Shown one piece after another: positions 43,101 through 53,084 of a DNA stretch of 64,000 nucleotides; within the stretch, counting starts at the first letter, position 1; each line of letters opens with the position of its first letter. The notes under the pieces are model-generated. The model saw only the letters and a program-made list of their open reading frames with translations. It was not told the origin of the DNA and did no database searches. Position numbers and translations under genes: made by a program. The DNA comes from Streptococcus sp. HMSC034E03 (GTDB taxonomy: Bacteria > Bacillota > Bacilli > Lactobacillales > Streptococcaceae): assembly GCF_001811505.1 (NCBI RefSeq), contig NZ_KV804942.1:42962-106961 (forward strand), given 5' to 3'.

Positions 43101-44040
43101 ATGGACAAAAGGATTTCTTATCTTTGGTGTTGTTACCAGTATCATTGGTTTTTCCATGATGATCATCGGGATCCAAACAGATGGTGTCAGAAGCCTCCTT
43201 GCAATGTCTCAAAATCCAGTATTTGAAAGTCGAATGGAAGAACTCGTTTTTGATCAAGATATCGAAAACCTTAACATCTCACTGAAAGAACATTCGCTCG
43301 TCATTACGGAGTCAAACGATGATAAGATTCACCTTCAGTATCACCCGACCATCTCTGAAAAAGAAAATCTTCAACACTCTATCAAAGAGAAAAGTCTTGA
43401 AATAACTGATACCAAATCAACTACACGTCGCTCTATAGGTTCTAGTATCGAAGGTATCCTCTTTATCGCAAGCGGAATTTCTAGCCGCAATGATGAAGTT
43501 GTTCTCTCATTACCAAGAGGAAAAGACTTAAAAAATCTAACTGCCCAGGTAAACCATCGTATCCTTTCAATTGCCAATGCAAAACTCAGCAATGCCAAGA
43601 TTCTGTCAAATGGCTATCTTCTTCGTATCACTGATAGCGAGATTAAAAATAGCCAACTGATCACAACTGGAATTGTCAATGTATTTGAAACCAGTCTAAC
43701 AGATAGCCGCATCCAAGCAGACCATGAACATATCTCTGCTGAGGATATTCAAGTACATGGTAAGGTAGAGCTAGAGTCAGAAAAAGATATAGTCATCAAA
43801 CTAGCTAAAAAAGAACTTGAGAGAATTAATGTAGAACTTTCTTCTGACCATGGTTCCATCTATCATCGTAGTAGGGAAGGATATAATCCAAACGAGGAAA
43901 ACATGGAAGATGAAGAGTTCTCTAATCCTTACAAATCAGAGAAAAAAGATACACAAGATTTACTTGTCGCAAAAGCTGGTCAAGACATCAATCTACCAAA
44001 AGAGGATGTTCGCTCGCCTTCTTATAGACATCATGAATAA
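43093..44040 (+). CDS. DUF4097 beta-strand repeat protein, membrane anchored
   Basis: 315 residues from ATG at 43093 (GAGAGGTGAAAGAC upstream; an in-frame GTG at 43084 would overlap the ribosome site). A membrane helix at residues about 8-28, then an extracellular repeated beta-strand region (SLKEHSLVITESNDDKIHLQ; AKLSNAKILSNGYLLRITDS) of the DUF4097 type, then a charged tail. Works with DUF1700 and PadR in an envelope-related operon; role unknown. Confidence 0.82.
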   Translation: MRKWTKGFLIFGVVTSIIGFSMMIIGIQTDGVRSLLAMSQNPVFESRMEELVFDQDIENLNISLKEHSLVITESNDDKIHLQYHPTISEKENLQHSIKEKSLEITDTKSTTRRSIGSSIEGILFIASGISSRNDEVVLSLPRGKDLKNLTAQVNHRILSIANAKLSNAKILSNGYLLRITDSEIKNSQLITTGIVNVFETSLTDSRIQADHEHISAEDIQVHGKVELESEKDIVIKLAKKELERINVELSSDHGSIYHRSREGYNPNEENMEDEEFSNPYKSEKKDTQDLLVAKAGQDINLPKEDVRSPSYRHHE

Positions 44041-44070
44041 AAAGTTACTAATCAAAAAGGAGGTCTCATC

Positions 44071-45075
44071 ATGACTCAAGAATGGTTCGAAAGTGCTGAT
44101 TTCGAGAAAACAGCCAACAATGAGAAAAAAGATAACCCATCTGACCCAGTCATTCCCCAAGAAGAGTTAAAAGAAAAAGAAGAGTTGCCAGTGGTTGAAG
44201 AAAGCCTTCAAGCCAATCCTGAAGAACAAGAAGCTGACCTAGAAAAAGTAGAGAATGACGAACACGAAGAAATCGTTGCAAAGACAGACAAGTCAGAAGA
44301 ACCTGTAGAGACTGAAGAACAAGAAGAACTGGCAACAAAGACAGACCAAGCAGAAAAAACAGTTAAGAAAGCACATCAGCCTAGCAAATCTTTGGAAAGT
44401 CCATTTGTCCCAGATCCTGTCCCTACAAAAACTGCAATCTTCAAAGAAGAATTGGCTGATTTTTGGACTTGGCTACTAGGTGCTCTGAAAGAGCCGACAG
44501 CTCGTTTTGATACAGATAAAAAAAATAGTTACACCGCCTTTGCCCTCCTAACTATCTTTTCTGCTACGAGTTTTCTCTTTACTGTTTACCACGCCAAACA
44601 TAGCTACTACGGCCATATGGCGGCTATCAACTCTCATGTCAGCGAGCAGTTTCCTTCACTGAATCTCTTTTCTATCTTCTCCATCTTGGTAGCGACAAGT
44701 TTATTCTTCTTTTCTATCCTTATGGGTGGATTTGTAGTTAAACGTTTTGTCAATCAAGACAATGACTGGACACTGGAAAAATCCTTGCAAGAGTATAGCA
44801 GACTCTTCGCCCTTCCTCTCCTGCTCACAGGTATTGCCAGTTTCTTTGCCTTCTTTAATAGTCTACGCTTTGCGGCTCTTCTCTGCCTCATTAGCATTGG
44901 TCTGGTACTTCTTGCCAACCTCTATACCATCTCAAGACCAAGTAAAGATAGCCAAACTGATCCTTTCTATCGCCTTCTCTTGGCATTTCTAGTTAACGGT
45001 GGTATCCTATTTCTCTTCTTCCTAGCAGAAATGACTCTAGTTTTTGAATATCTACGAATCCTAGCTTTTATGTAA
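44071..45075 (+). CDS. Membrane protein with acidic N-terminal region (DUF6574-like)
   Basis: 334 residues. The first 125 residues are very rich in Glu, Lys and Asp with repeats of the type EEPVETEEQEELATKTDQAE, disordered; then about five membrane helices from residue 160. AAAAGGAGGTCTCATC precedes the ATG. Last gene of the padR operon, 30 bases after the DUF4097 gene. Internal near-repeats (IVAKTDKSEEPVE and LATKTDQAEKTVK) suggest expansion. Function unknown. Confidence 0.75.
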   Translation: MTQEWFESADFEKTANNEKKDNPSDPVIPQEELKEKEELPVVEESLQANPEEQEADLEKVENDEHEEIVAKTDKSEEPVETEEQEELATKTDQAEKTVKKAHQPSKSLESPFVPDPVPTKTAIFKEELADFWTWLLGALKEPTARFDTDKKNSYTAFALLTIFSATSFLFTVYHAKHSYYGHMAAINSHVSEQFPSLNLFSIFSILVATSLFFFSILMGGFVVKRFVNQDNDWTLEKSLQEYSRLFALPLLLTGIASFFAFFNSLRFAALLCLISIGLVLLANLYTISRPSKDSQTDPFYRLLLAFLVNGGILFLFFLAEMTLVFEYLRILAFM

Positions 45076-45141
45076 GATAAAGGCAGCGAGATAGAAAGAT
45101 ATTAGCTTTAGAGGATCATTACTATAAAATTTTAGAAACAC

Positions 45142-45196
45142 AAAAGCGAACAAGACAGAATTTTGATAATCAGAAAACTAATCTTGTCCGCTTTTT
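45142..45196. terminator. Bidirectional terminator after the PadR operon
   Basis: AAAAGCGAACAAGAC (45142-45156) pairs with ATCTTGTCCGCTTTTT (45181-45196) with one or two mismatches; it separates converging genes. Confidence 0.75.
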
Positions 45197-45230
45197 AACT
45201 TTATAGAAACTTTTATCACAGATTCCTTAT

Positions 45231-46088
45231 TTATCTATTTGCTAAGACTTCAAAATCCTCTCCTGAAACTGGTCCTACCTCTATTTGGTTGGCGTCCAAA
45301 TCCTGACAAAGTTCCTTTGGAAGAGCTTCTAAAAAGGCTTGATAATCAAGTCTAGCTACTGCTTCGTAGTCTTCAGGCTTAGAACCATCTCCAGAGATTT
45401 TTACCAAGTCAATCTCCCAGATAAGTTCCTTGCCAGCCAACTGCTCAACATAAGGCACAGGAACAACAGGACCTTTCGGCAAAATTGTCTTAACCCCCTG
45501 AGCCAGGTGATAGATGCCGTGGATCTTACCTTCACTATCTGGGTAGAATTTTGCACTTGCAGGGTAGGCATCTGACTCTTGAACCTTTTTGACTAATGCT
45601 TCAAAACGTGCCACTCCATCTTCTTCCAAGAAGCTTTCTAAATCCTTCTTATCAAAGTAAATAGTTGATAGAATTCCTTGGCAGAAGCCCAAACGAGCAC
45701 CCTTATCAGCTAGATAGTTTTTAACAGTTTCTTGGAAATAGTTTTCCAAGTCAAAGTCTGCCAAGCCTTCAACTGCTTCACCAACCTTGCTAGACAAGGC
45801 TTGTAAGAGAGCTTCGACAATCTCCCAATCAGCTCTTGTAATCAAGTCAGGAATGATTACTTGATAACCTTTTTGAGAATCTACATAACGAACTTTAAAG
45901 AGAAACTGAGACTTGCCTACGATTCCACACTCGATATACTCGAGGCGATTGAGGGGTTGACGGAGATAGACTGCATCATAACTATGTGACTCTAAGCCAT
46001 CTACCAAGGCCAAGACTGACTTAGCTGTTAAAATCTCCTGTTGTCCTAAAATACTTTGTTTATTTGGAATAAAAAATGTTTTCACCAT
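45231..46088 (-). CDS. DUF4299 family protein
   Basis: 285 residues from ATG at 46088 (AAAGGAGACCATTT upstream; frame open to 46130). Begins MVKTFFIPNKQSILGQQEIL and contains EYIECGIVGKSQFLFKVRYV; soluble, acidic, no membrane segment. Matches a streptococcal family of unknown function. A cre-like site stands upstream, so it may respond to carbon source. Family number from memory. Confidence 0.72.
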   Translation of the reverse strand: MVKTFFIPNKQSILGQQEILTAKSVLALVDGLESHSYDAVYLRQPLNRLEYIECGIVGKSQFLFKVRYVDSQKGYQVIIPDLITRADWEIVEALLQALSSKVGEAVEGLADFDLENYFQETVKNYLADKGARLGFCQGILSTIYFDKKDLESFLEEDGVARFEALVKKVQESDAYPASAKFYPDSEGKIHGIYHLAQGVKTILPKGPVVPVPYVEQLAGKELIWEIDLVKISGDGSKPEDYEAVARLDYQAFLEALPKELCQDLDANQIEVGPVSGEDFEVLANR

Positions 46089-46101
46089 AAATGGTCTCCT
46101 T

Positions 46102-46115
46102 TGAAATCGTTTACA
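46102..46115. promoter_or_regulatory. cre-like site before the DUF4299 gene
   Basis: TGAAATCGTTTACA fits the CcpA box pattern TGNAANCGNWNNCN. It lies 14 bases upstream of the start codon, overlapping or just behind the ribosome site, a position that would repress. Confidence 0.55.
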
Positions 46116-46215
46116 TATAGTATACACCATTTTCCTGAAAGATGCAGAAACAAATTTAAGATTTTTTAGTCAAAAGCATAGAAAAACAGCCCCTTATCAA
46201 GGACTGTTGATACTA

Positions 46216-47202
46216 TTATACGACTTCAGAATGATCCAAGTTCTCACCAATAGCTGCTAAACGCTCGATGACTTGGTCTTGTGTCAATTCATGTTCTAAA
46301 ACATAACGATTACGTGGGTGAACACGGCATTCGTGTGAGCAACCACGGAGATATTTATCTTCGTTGTCTTCTGATGCCAAGATACGACGGTTACAGAAAG
46401 GATTTCCACAGTTGACATAGCGTTCACATGGTGTTCCATCAAACCAGTCTTTCCCTACAATGGTTGGATTGACATGGTTGACATCGACTGCAATACGTTC
46501 GTCAAAGACATACATTTTCCCATCCCAAAGTTCCCCTTGAACTTCTGGATCTTTCCCGTAAGTGGCGATTCCTCCATGCAATTGACCGACATCTTTGTAG
46601 CCTTCACGAACCATCCAACCAGAGAATTTCTCACAGCGGACTCCACCAGTACAGTAAACTACGACGCGCTTGTCCATGAACTTTTCCTTGTTATCACGGA
46701 CCCATTGTGGCAACTCACGGAAGTTGCGGATGTCTGGACGGATAGCTCCTCGGAAGTGGCCAAGATCGTACTCGTAATCGTTACGTGTGTCAAGGACAAC
46801 TGTATCTTCGTCTAGAAGGGCTTCTTTGAATTCTTTTGGTGACAAGTAAGCACCTGTTGTTTCAAGAGGATTGATGTCGTTATCAAAGTTATCATCCTCT
46901 AAACCAAGGTGAACGATTTCCTTTTTGTAGCGAACAAACATCTTCTTGAAGGCTTGCTCACTTTCTTCATCAATCTTGAACCAGAGGTCTTCCATACCTG
47001 GAAGGCTGTGAACGTAGTCCATGTATTTTTGCGTTGTTTCGTAGTCTCCAGAAACGGTTCCGTTGATCCCTTCGTCAGCCACTAGGATACGACCCTTGAG
47101 GCCAATAGACTTACAGAAAGCTAAGTGGTCTGCAGCAAATTGTTCCGCGTTTTCGATGGGAACATATTTATAGTAAAGTAAAACTCGAATATCTTTTGAC
47201 AT
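46216..47202 (-). CDS. trhO: tRNA uridine(34) hydroxylase TrhO (rhodanese family)
   Basis: 328 residues from ATG at 47202 (family-typical start [20 protein letters not shown]; frame open to 47247). An N-terminal acylphosphatase-like domain, a rhodanese domain with active loop [11 protein letters not shown] (catalytic Cys), and a C-terminal Cys-rich motif [10 protein letters not shown]...[10 protein letters not shown]. TrhO forms 5-hydroxyuridine at U34 of certain tRNAs using prephenate. Third U34 enzyme in this window, after mnmG and mnmA. Confidence 0.93.
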   Translation of the reverse strand: MSKDIRVLLYYKYVPIENAEQFAADHLAFCKSIGLKGRILVADEGINGTVSGDYETTQKYMDYVHSLPGMEDLWFKIDEESEQAFKKMFVRYKKEIVHLGLEDDNFDNDINPLETTGAYLSPKEFKEALLDEDTVVLDTRNDYEYDLGHFRGAIRPDIRNFRELPQWVRDNKEKFMDKRVVVYCTGGVRCEKFSGWMVREGYKDVGQLHGGIATYGKDPEVQGELWDGKMYVFDERIAVDVNHVNPTIVGKDWFDGTPCERYVNCGNPFCNRRILASEDNEDKYLRGCSHECRVHPRNRYVLEHELTQDQVIERLAAIGENLDHSEVV

Positions 47203-47333
47203 AAGATTGATTCTCTTTTCTAAGATTAAATTATCAGAATTTTTCATTCAACTATACCAGTATACTCTCCCAAGAAAGCGAATGCAATTTATTTGACCGA
47301 AAATTGAAAACAAGACCATTTTCAGATCTTGTT

Positions 47334-48023
47334 TCAACTAAATATTCGGTGAAGAAAAGTTAACAAAAATGGCAAGGTTGCTACAATATTATTAATCACA
47401 TGAATTGCATAGCTAGGATAGATACTCTTGGTATAACGAGTTAATCCAGCACAACATACTCCAAATGTCGAAAAAACAAGAATATCTAAGAAATTTGGAA
47501 AGCTAGAAAAGTGAGGAAGAGCAAATAAAACCGAAGGAAGAATCAGGTCAAGTCCAAGCTTCGAATCTTTAAAGAAGGCGTGTTGGAACAAACCCCTATA
47601 AATCAACTCTTCCATCAGAGGACCTAGGAAAAATAAGGTCAGGTAGAGACCCAACTCGGCAAAATTTGTCCCACTATAGCCGATTAGTACAGCCCAGCCC
47701 TCAGAGGTTGACTGTACATGTCTTGCCGTTTGAAAATTAAAAGATATGCAAAGTACGGTTACGAAAACCGTCAAAACTGTATACCATAGCCATTTTTTCT
47801 TTTGAATAACAAAAAGGTAGCCATGTCCTGCCTTGGCTAAAATCCAAATCATGAGGCCAATAAAGACAAGACTGATAAGATTTTTAATCCAGAAAAAATT
47901 GCCAATCTGAGAAGAATATTGCCAGTAATTTTGAACCACCAGTGTTAGCTGAGAGAGTCCATATACGAAAAATAAGTAAGATAAGATTGCACTGATTTTA
48001 AAGAGTAGATGGTATTTTTTCAT
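47334..48023 (-). CDS. CPBP-family intramembrane metalloprotease
   Basis: 229 residues, about seven membrane segments. Motif 1 GPLMEELIYRGLFQ (EExxxR, metal-binding Glu pair) and motif 2 SVLFALPHFSSFP (FxxxH); a third motif with His in IHVINNIVATL. The CAAX-protease/bacteriocin-processing superfamily; in streptococci often immunity or processing proteins. No bacteriocin gene is adjacent. A hairpin with TCTTGTTT arms follows its stop. Confidence 0.85.
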   Translation of the reverse strand: MKKYHLLFKISAILSYLFFVYGLSQLTLVVQNYWQYSSQIGNFFWIKNLISLVFIGLMIWILAKAGHGYLFVIQKKKWLWYTVLTVFVTVLCISFNFQTARHVQSTSEGWAVLIGYSGTNFAELGLYLTLFFLGPLMEELIYRGLFQHAFFKDSKLGLDLILPSVLFALPHFSSFPNFLDILVFSTFGVCCAGLTRYTKSIYPSYAIHVINNIVATLPFLLTFLHRIFS

Positions 48024-48096
48024 ATGTCTGTGTCCAATGTTATATGTAAGAGCAAATATCTAGATAGAAATACAGATAATTATATGCACTTACCCT

Positions 48097-48153
48097 AAAA
48101 AGAATCACCACCCCGTCTGGAAATATCCAGACAAGGCAGTGATCGCTCTTTTT
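48097..48153 (-). terminator. Terminator of the sugar ABC transporter operon
   Basis: Long interrupted stem: AAAAAGA, ATCAC, TCTGGA-type arms on both sides of AATATC, with T-run on the minus strand, 35 bases after the binding-protein gene stop. Confidence 0.85.
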
Positions 48154-48187
48154 AGGAATGAATACACGAAATCAATTGTTCTTGCGA

Positions 48188-49666
48188 TTATTTGCTTTTC
48201 AAGAATTCGTCGTATTGTTTTTGCATTTCATCCAATACTTTTTGGTAAGCACCTTCAGATTTAAGTTTTTCCATCAATTCTGGAATAGCTTTTTCTGGGT
48301 CTACAGTACCAGTGTTGATAGCTGTATCGAATTGTTGCATAGTGTTAGTGATAGCTGAGATTTCAGATTTCACGTTGTCAGTGTTAAAGATGAATCCAAG
48401 CGCTGGAGATTCTTTTGCAGTTTCCAAGTCTTTCTTAGATTGTGCAATTTGCTCATCTGTAACGTTTTCGTTGATGTAAAGGATCCAGTTGTTACCAGTG
48501 TTCCATCCTGACATGTGAGTGTTTCCTTTGTATCCATCAAGGACTTTAACACGGTTTTCTTTACCTGCTACTTTTTCCCAGTTCTTGCCTTCTGGTCCAT
48601 AAACAAGTCCGTTCAAGAGTTCTGCATTAGTGTTCAAGAGGTTCAACACTTCCATTGCTTTTTCTTTGTTCTTAGAGTTATTTGAAATTACAAAGTTAGC
48701 AACTTGTGTTGTTTGGTTTTTCTTGATGAAGTTAGTAAATGGTTTGATTTGGATGTCTCTGTTAGCAACACGAGAAAGCAAGCTGCTACCGTAGTCAGCT
48801 GGTCCTACTGTTTCTTCGCGAACAAACCAAGTATCTTGAGTAAGGTCATATGAAGTTTCGCTTGTTGCTACGTCTTTTGGAATGTATCCTGCTTCATAGA
48901 ATTTGTGAAGAGTCTTCAAGTGTTCTACGAAACGAGGAACTTCGTAACGGTTTACGATCTTAGTAGTGTCGCCTTCAAGATCGATGACGAATGGAAGTCC
49001 GTTTGCAACTGGGTAGTCAAAGTTTTCTGATGGAATAAAGTTTTTACCAACAGCAAATGGCATTACATCTGGAGCTTTTTCTTTGATTTGTTTCAATACT
49101 GGTTCAAGTGTTTCGTATGAAGTTACACCTGAGATATCAATTCCATATTTTTCAAGAAGTGGGCCGTTGAAGGCAAAGTTTTGTGAAGATGCAACGTTGG
49201 CTGCTACTGGAACTGCGTAAATTTTACCGTTTACAGTGTTACCTTTGATGTAAGCTGGGTCAAGTGCTTTGTAAAGGTCAGCTCCTTCTTTCTTGTACAA
49301 TTCTGTCAAGTCAGCATAAGCACCTTTTTGAGCGTTTACGACATAGTTATCTGCAAAGGCGATATCATAGTTTTCACCTGATGAAGTGATAACTGACATT
49401 TTCTTGCTGTAGTCACCCCAACCAAGGTATTGGATATCCAATTTAGCGCCAACTTTTTCTCCGATGATTTTGTTTGCATTTTCTAGCAATTCATCCAAGT
49501 TATCTGGTTTGTCACCGATTTGGTACATTTTGATAACAGTTGTATCACCTGATGATGATGATTCAGCAGCTTTTTGGTTATTTCCTTTAAGGTTTCCACA
49601 AGCAGCAAGGCTAGCAGCTAAAGCGACAAGGCTAGCAGATGCAAAAGCATATTTTTTCCAGTTTTT
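48188..49666 (-). CDS. Sugar ABC transporter, substrate-binding lipoprotein
   Basis: 492 residues from ATG at 49666 (AAGGAGTTTTTATA upstream; frame open to 49708). Signal peptide with lipobox LAAC and lipidated Cys24, Ser-rich spacer, then a large extracellular binding domain of the group with DUF3502-like C-terminus, found with LplB/YtcP-type permeases. The family carries complex carbohydrates. No ATPase gene is in the operon; a shared MsmK-type ATPase is expected. Confidence 0.9.
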   Translation of the reverse strand, partial: KNWKKYAFASASLVALAASLAACGNLKGNNQKAAESSSSGDTTVIKMYQIGDKPDNLDELLENANKIIGEKVGAKLDIQYLGWGDYSKKMSVITSSGENYDIAFADNYVVNAQKGAYADLTELYKKEGADLYKALDPAYIKGNTVNGKIYAVPVAANVASSQNFAFNGPLLEKYGIDISGVTSYETLEPVLKQIKEKAPDVMPFAVGKNFIPSENFDYPVANGLPFVIDLEGDTTKIVNRYEVPRFVEHLKTLHKFYEAGYIPKDVATSETSYDLTQDTWFVREETVGPADYGSSLLSRVANRDIQIKPFTNFIKKNQTTQVANFVISNNSKNKEKAMEVLNLLNTNAELLNGLVYGPEGKNWEKVAGKENRVKVLDGYKGNTHMSGWNTGNNWILYINENVTDEQIAQSKKDLETAKESPALGFIFNTDNVKSEISAITNTMQQFDTAINTGTVDPEKAIPELMEKLKSEGAYQKVLDEMQKQYDEFLKSK

Positions 49667-49778
49667 CATTATAAAAACTCCTTTTTTTATTTTTAAAGTT
49701 ATTAACAAAATTAAATTGTTGATTTTCCTTTGTCAGAAAAATCAGAGTTAGAGAAGAAACAATGTTTCTTAGACTTCC

Positions 49779-50699
49779 TTACTCTTTAACACCACCGATA
49801 GTCAAACCTTTTACAAAGTAACGTTGGAAGAATGGGTAAAGGATAGCAATCGGAACAGTCGCAACTACGACCATGGCCATACGACCTGTTTCTTTTGGTA
49901 GGGCAACTGCAAGCTGTCCTGACATACCAACTGACTTAGCAATGTAATCCATGTTGTTTTGAATTTGCATGAGCAAATATTGTAATGGATACAAGTTATC
50001 ACTCTTGATGTAAAGAAGGGCGTTAAACCAGTCATTCCAGAAGCCAAGCGCTGTCAATAGTGTAATCGTTGCGATACCTGGTAATGACAGTGGCAAACAG
50101 ATTTGGAAGAAGATACGAGCTTCACTAGCTCCATCGATACGAGCTGATTCGAGGATTGCTTCTGGGATGGTTTTCTTGAAGAAAGAACGCATCAACATGA
50201 TGTTGAATGGTGATAGAAGCATTGGAACAATCAAGGCCCAAATGGTATCACCAAGGTGAAGCAATTGTGTCACCACGATATAGCCTGGTACCAAACCAGC
50301 GTTGAACAACATACTAAGAAGAGCGAAGATTGTAAAGAATTTACGATACTTAAATGTTGAACGCGAGATGGCATAGGCATAAGTTGTAGTGATAAAGACG
50401 TTTGTCAATGTACCGACAACTGTCACAAACACTGAGATAAAGAGTGCTTGTAAAATCTTATCTTTGAACTGAGCCAAAAACTCAAAACCATCTAATCCAA
50501 ACTGTGATGGGAAGAAGCTATATCCATATTGAACGATACTCTTCTCATCTGTAACTGAGATAATGATGACAAAGATGAAAGGCAAGATACAAGAGAAGGC
50601 CAGCAAACCAGATATGATACTAAAGAAGATATCTGCCTTTTTGCTGAAGGAGTGTATGCCAACATTATCAATTTTTTCTTTTTGAATTTTTTTTGCCAT
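49779..50699 (-). CDS. Sugar ABC transporter permease (YtcP/LplC type)
   Basis: 306 residues from ATG at 50699 (AAAGGAGGAGCAT upstream). Six membrane helices; the EAA loop ESARIDGASEARIFFQICLP contacts the ATPase. CUT1-family permease, usual C-terminal LTIGGVKE. Second gene of the transporter operon, 14 bases overlapped only by an unused frame of the upstream gene. Confidence 0.93.
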   Translation of the reverse strand: MAKKIQKEKIDNVGIHSFSKKADIFFSIISGLLAFSCILPFIFVIIISVTDEKSIVQYGYSFFPSQFGLDGFEFLAQFKDKILQALFISVFVTVVGTLTNVFITTTYAYAISRSTFKYRKFFTIFALLSMLFNAGLVPGYIVVTQLLHLGDTIWALIVPMLLSPFNIMLMRSFFKKTIPEAILESARIDGASEARIFFQICLPLSLPGIATITLLTALGFWNDWFNALLYIKSDNLYPLQYLLMQIQNNMDYIAKSVGMSGQLAVALPKETGRMAMVVVATVPIAILYPFFQRYFVKGLTIGGVKE

Positions 50700-50712
50700 A
50701 TGCTCCTCCTTT

Positions 50713-51642
50713 CTAGAATAGTGCCGAGTTAGGATCAACACGTCTTGCAAGTAAGTTTGATAGAATAACCAGAATCAAACCGACGACTGACTGATAGAGA
50801 CCGGCTGCTGATGCCATACCGATATCTGCTGTCTGAGTCAAACCGTTAAAGACGTAGACGTCCAATACGTTTGTTACGCTATAGAGCTGACCAGCATTGT
50901 GAGGGATTTGGTAGAAGAGACCGAAGTCTGCACGGAAGATGTTTCCGACTGCAAGGATGGTCAATACTGTCACAAGTGGTGTTAACTGAGGGATGGTTAC
51001 GTTGCGGATACGTTGCCATTTGCTAGCACCGTCCACTGTCGCTGCTTCGTAGTAGGTTGGATCAATACCCATGATTGTTGCATAGTACATAACACTACTG
51101 TATCCAAAGCCTTTCCAAATTCCTAGGAAGAGGAGAAGATAAGGCCAGATACTGATGTCAGCGTAGAAGTTAATCCCCTTCATGCCAAGAGCTTCTAAGG
51201 TGTGGTTAATAAGCCCTTTATCGATATTTAGGAAAGCATCTGTAAAGAAACTGATGATAACCCAAGATAGGAAGTAAGGGAATAACATAGATGTTTGGTA
51301 GATTTTAACCATTTGCTTAGAGCGAAGTTCACTAAGGATAATAGCGATACCAACTGACACGATCAAACCGATAAAGATAAATCCAAGGTTATAAAGGACA
51401 GTGTTTCGAGTAATGACAAAGGCATCTTTGGAACTAAACAAGAATTTAAAGTTATCTAGTCCGACCCATTTACTATTTATAATACTGTGAACGAATCCTT
51501 CACCAGTCATATGGTAGTCTTTGAAGGCAACCACATTTCCAAATACTGGGATGTAGAAGAATAAGATCAACCAAAGTGTCCCTGGTAAAACCATTAAGAG
51601 AAATATCCAATTATCTCTCAAAGTTTTTGAAAACTTGTTCAT
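50713..51642 (-). CDS. Sugar ABC transporter permease (LplB type)
   Basis: 309 residues from ATG at 51642 (AAGGGAGGAAATT upstream). Six membrane helices; EAA loop EAATVDGASKWQRIRNVTIP. Ends LLARRVDPNSALF, typical of the LplB/YteP group. First gene of the operon after a cre-like site. Confidence 0.93.
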   Translation of the reverse strand: MNKFSKTLRDNWIFLLMVLPGTLWLILFFYIPVFGNVVAFKDYHMTGEGFVHSIINSKWVGLDNFKFLFSSKDAFVITRNTVLYNLGFIFIGLIVSVGIAIILSELRSKQMVKIYQTSMLFPYFLSWVIISFFTDAFLNIDKGLINHTLEALGMKGINFYADISIWPYLLLFLGIWKGFGYSSVMYYATIMGIDPTYYEAATVDGASKWQRIRNVTIPQLTPLVTVLTILAVGNIFRADFGLFYQIPHNAGQLYSVTNVLDVYVFNGLTQTADIGMASAAGLYQSVVGLILVILSNLLARRVDPNSALF

Positions 51643-51696
51643 AATTTCCTCCCTTTTTATTTTTCTAAAACTTGATAATCTCACAATTTTTAGACT

Positions 51697-51710
51697 TGAT
51701 AACGTTTACA
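51697..51710. promoter_or_regulatory. cre site before the sugar ABC transporter operon
   Basis: TGATAACGTTTACA closely matches the CcpA box. It lies 55 bases upstream of the first permease start, so catabolite control of this operon is likely. Confidence 0.7.
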
Positions 51711-51856
51711 AAAATAGTATACTCCTATTTTAAGGATAGTTTAAACTACTAATTATAGAAAAAACTCCACAAATTATTTTATGTGGAGAACTTTTTTATA
51801 TAAGAAGGATGTTTCACGAGAAACGTCTTGCTTGCAAGAGGTGTTGCCCATATTTG

Positions 51857-52972
51857 TTACTTGAAAACTTGTTCTAATATCGGTTGGTGAAAATCAACAA
51901 AATGAACCTGGGCATCTATAATAGCACCTGCTTCGTTTTTATAAATCTCTGGTTCCCCCTCAGTATGTAAAATAGTTGGGTGACCATCCTTGTAGCCAAA
52001 GAGAATCACTTCTGTCCCTGCTTCATTTACATAACAGGCCAAGATTTCAAATCGTTTTTCTCCAAGACCAGCAGTATAGCCATGCCATTTAAAAGTATAT
52101 TTGACTCCATCGACTTGCCCAAATTGCATCATCTGATCCGGAACTGCAAGCCCATAATAGCGACCATATGTTGCTAGGCTAGTTGACTTAAATCTTTCAC
52201 CCTTACTATCTGAGTAGGATTCCATGGCTATTTTTATCTTGTCTGTTAGAGAACTATTGTCTATATCTGGCTCATTCTCTGTAGCTACGCTTGTTTTTAA
52301 TAGAAATTCCTTAAAGCCTTGTGCTAAATCTGTGTTTTCAGTCTCTTCAAAGTTTGCAGCACTGATAGTTTCTAAAGTCTTATCGGCATGTAAGACCTGT
52401 GCTTGCCCATCTTTCAGTGTAAATAAGTAGAAATGTTTGTCCTGATCATCATAGTAGGCATCCAAAACCAAGTAATCATAGGCGTTGTCACTGGATACCC
52501 CGAAAATATTCCATCTGACTCTTTTCTGAGAGACAGTGGTTGTTTCCAATTGTTTGATGAGTTCATTTTTTTCGTCAAAGTTTCTATGCTCTAGTCTATA
52601 ATAGGACTGTCCCATAGAAGCAGCCCAGCTTGCAAACTCTTCCTGCCACTTTTCCGTGTTGTATTGGATTAGCTTCTGAAAATCCGAGTAGTTCTTCATA
52701 ATCAAGGCTTGGTCAGTCGGATTAGATTGCTGGAGCTCTTCCATGGCTACAACCGTAGCAGCCATGGGTGATTGAACACTTGTATCCTTGTCTTCTTTTT
52801 CGTGGAAAAGAGCCTTTTGATAGGAATCCGCTAGGTAGTGAAAATAGTTTGTTACTTCCTTGGTTTGTTGGTTTTTTGGTGTTAACGAACTAGTTGCGCT
52901 ATCTTCTGTCGTCTTTTGACAAGCAGATAAAACTAGCATACTTGCACCTAGGACTAGTAGTAGCTTTTTCAT
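51857..52972 (-). CDS. Lipoprotein with DUF4767-like repeats
   Basis: 371 residues. Signal peptide with lipobox LSAC (Cys18), linker, helical region, then two similar domains: VRWNIFGVSSDNAYDYLVLD with FYLFTLKDGQAQVLHADKTL, and RFEILACYVNEAGTEVILFG with GHPTILHTEGEPEIYKN. These resemble the DUF4767 domain of Lactobacillales lipoproteins. Upstream of the transporter operon but with a separate promoter region; function unknown. Confidence 0.75.
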   Translation of the reverse strand: MKKLLLVLGASMLVLSACQKTTEDSATSSLTPKNQQTKEVTNYFHYLADSYQKALFHEKEDKDTSVQSPMAATVVAMEELQQSNPTDQALIMKNYSDFQKLIQYNTEKWQEEFASWAASMGQSYYRLEHRNFDEKNELIKQLETTTVSQKRVRWNIFGVSSDNAYDYLVLDAYYDDQDKHFYLFTLKDGQAQVLHADKTLETISAANFEETENTDLAQGFKEFLLKTSVATENEPDIDNSSLTDKIKIAMESYSDSKGERFKSTSLATYGRYYGLAVPDQMMQFGQVDGVKYTFKWHGYTAGLGEKRFEILACYVNEAGTEVILFGYKDGHPTILHTEGEPEIYKNEAGAIIDAQVHFVDFHQPILEQVFK

Positions 52973-53084
52973 GGTCAGACCTCCAAACTATCCTTATACT
53001 TTCATTATACTCCTTCCCTAGCTCCAAATCAAAGAACATCTCCATTTATTTAAAAGGAGATGTTTGGCTATCTGTGATAAATTT

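Noticed and set aside
43850..44074. 74-codon ORF between the DUF4097 gene and the next gene
   Set aside because: Frame-shifted shadow of the DUF4097 C-terminus.
46183..46213. Terminator after trhO
   Set aside because: Complementarity is weak (AACAGCCCC...GGACTGTT) and lacks a clear T-run on the minus strand; not listed as a feature.
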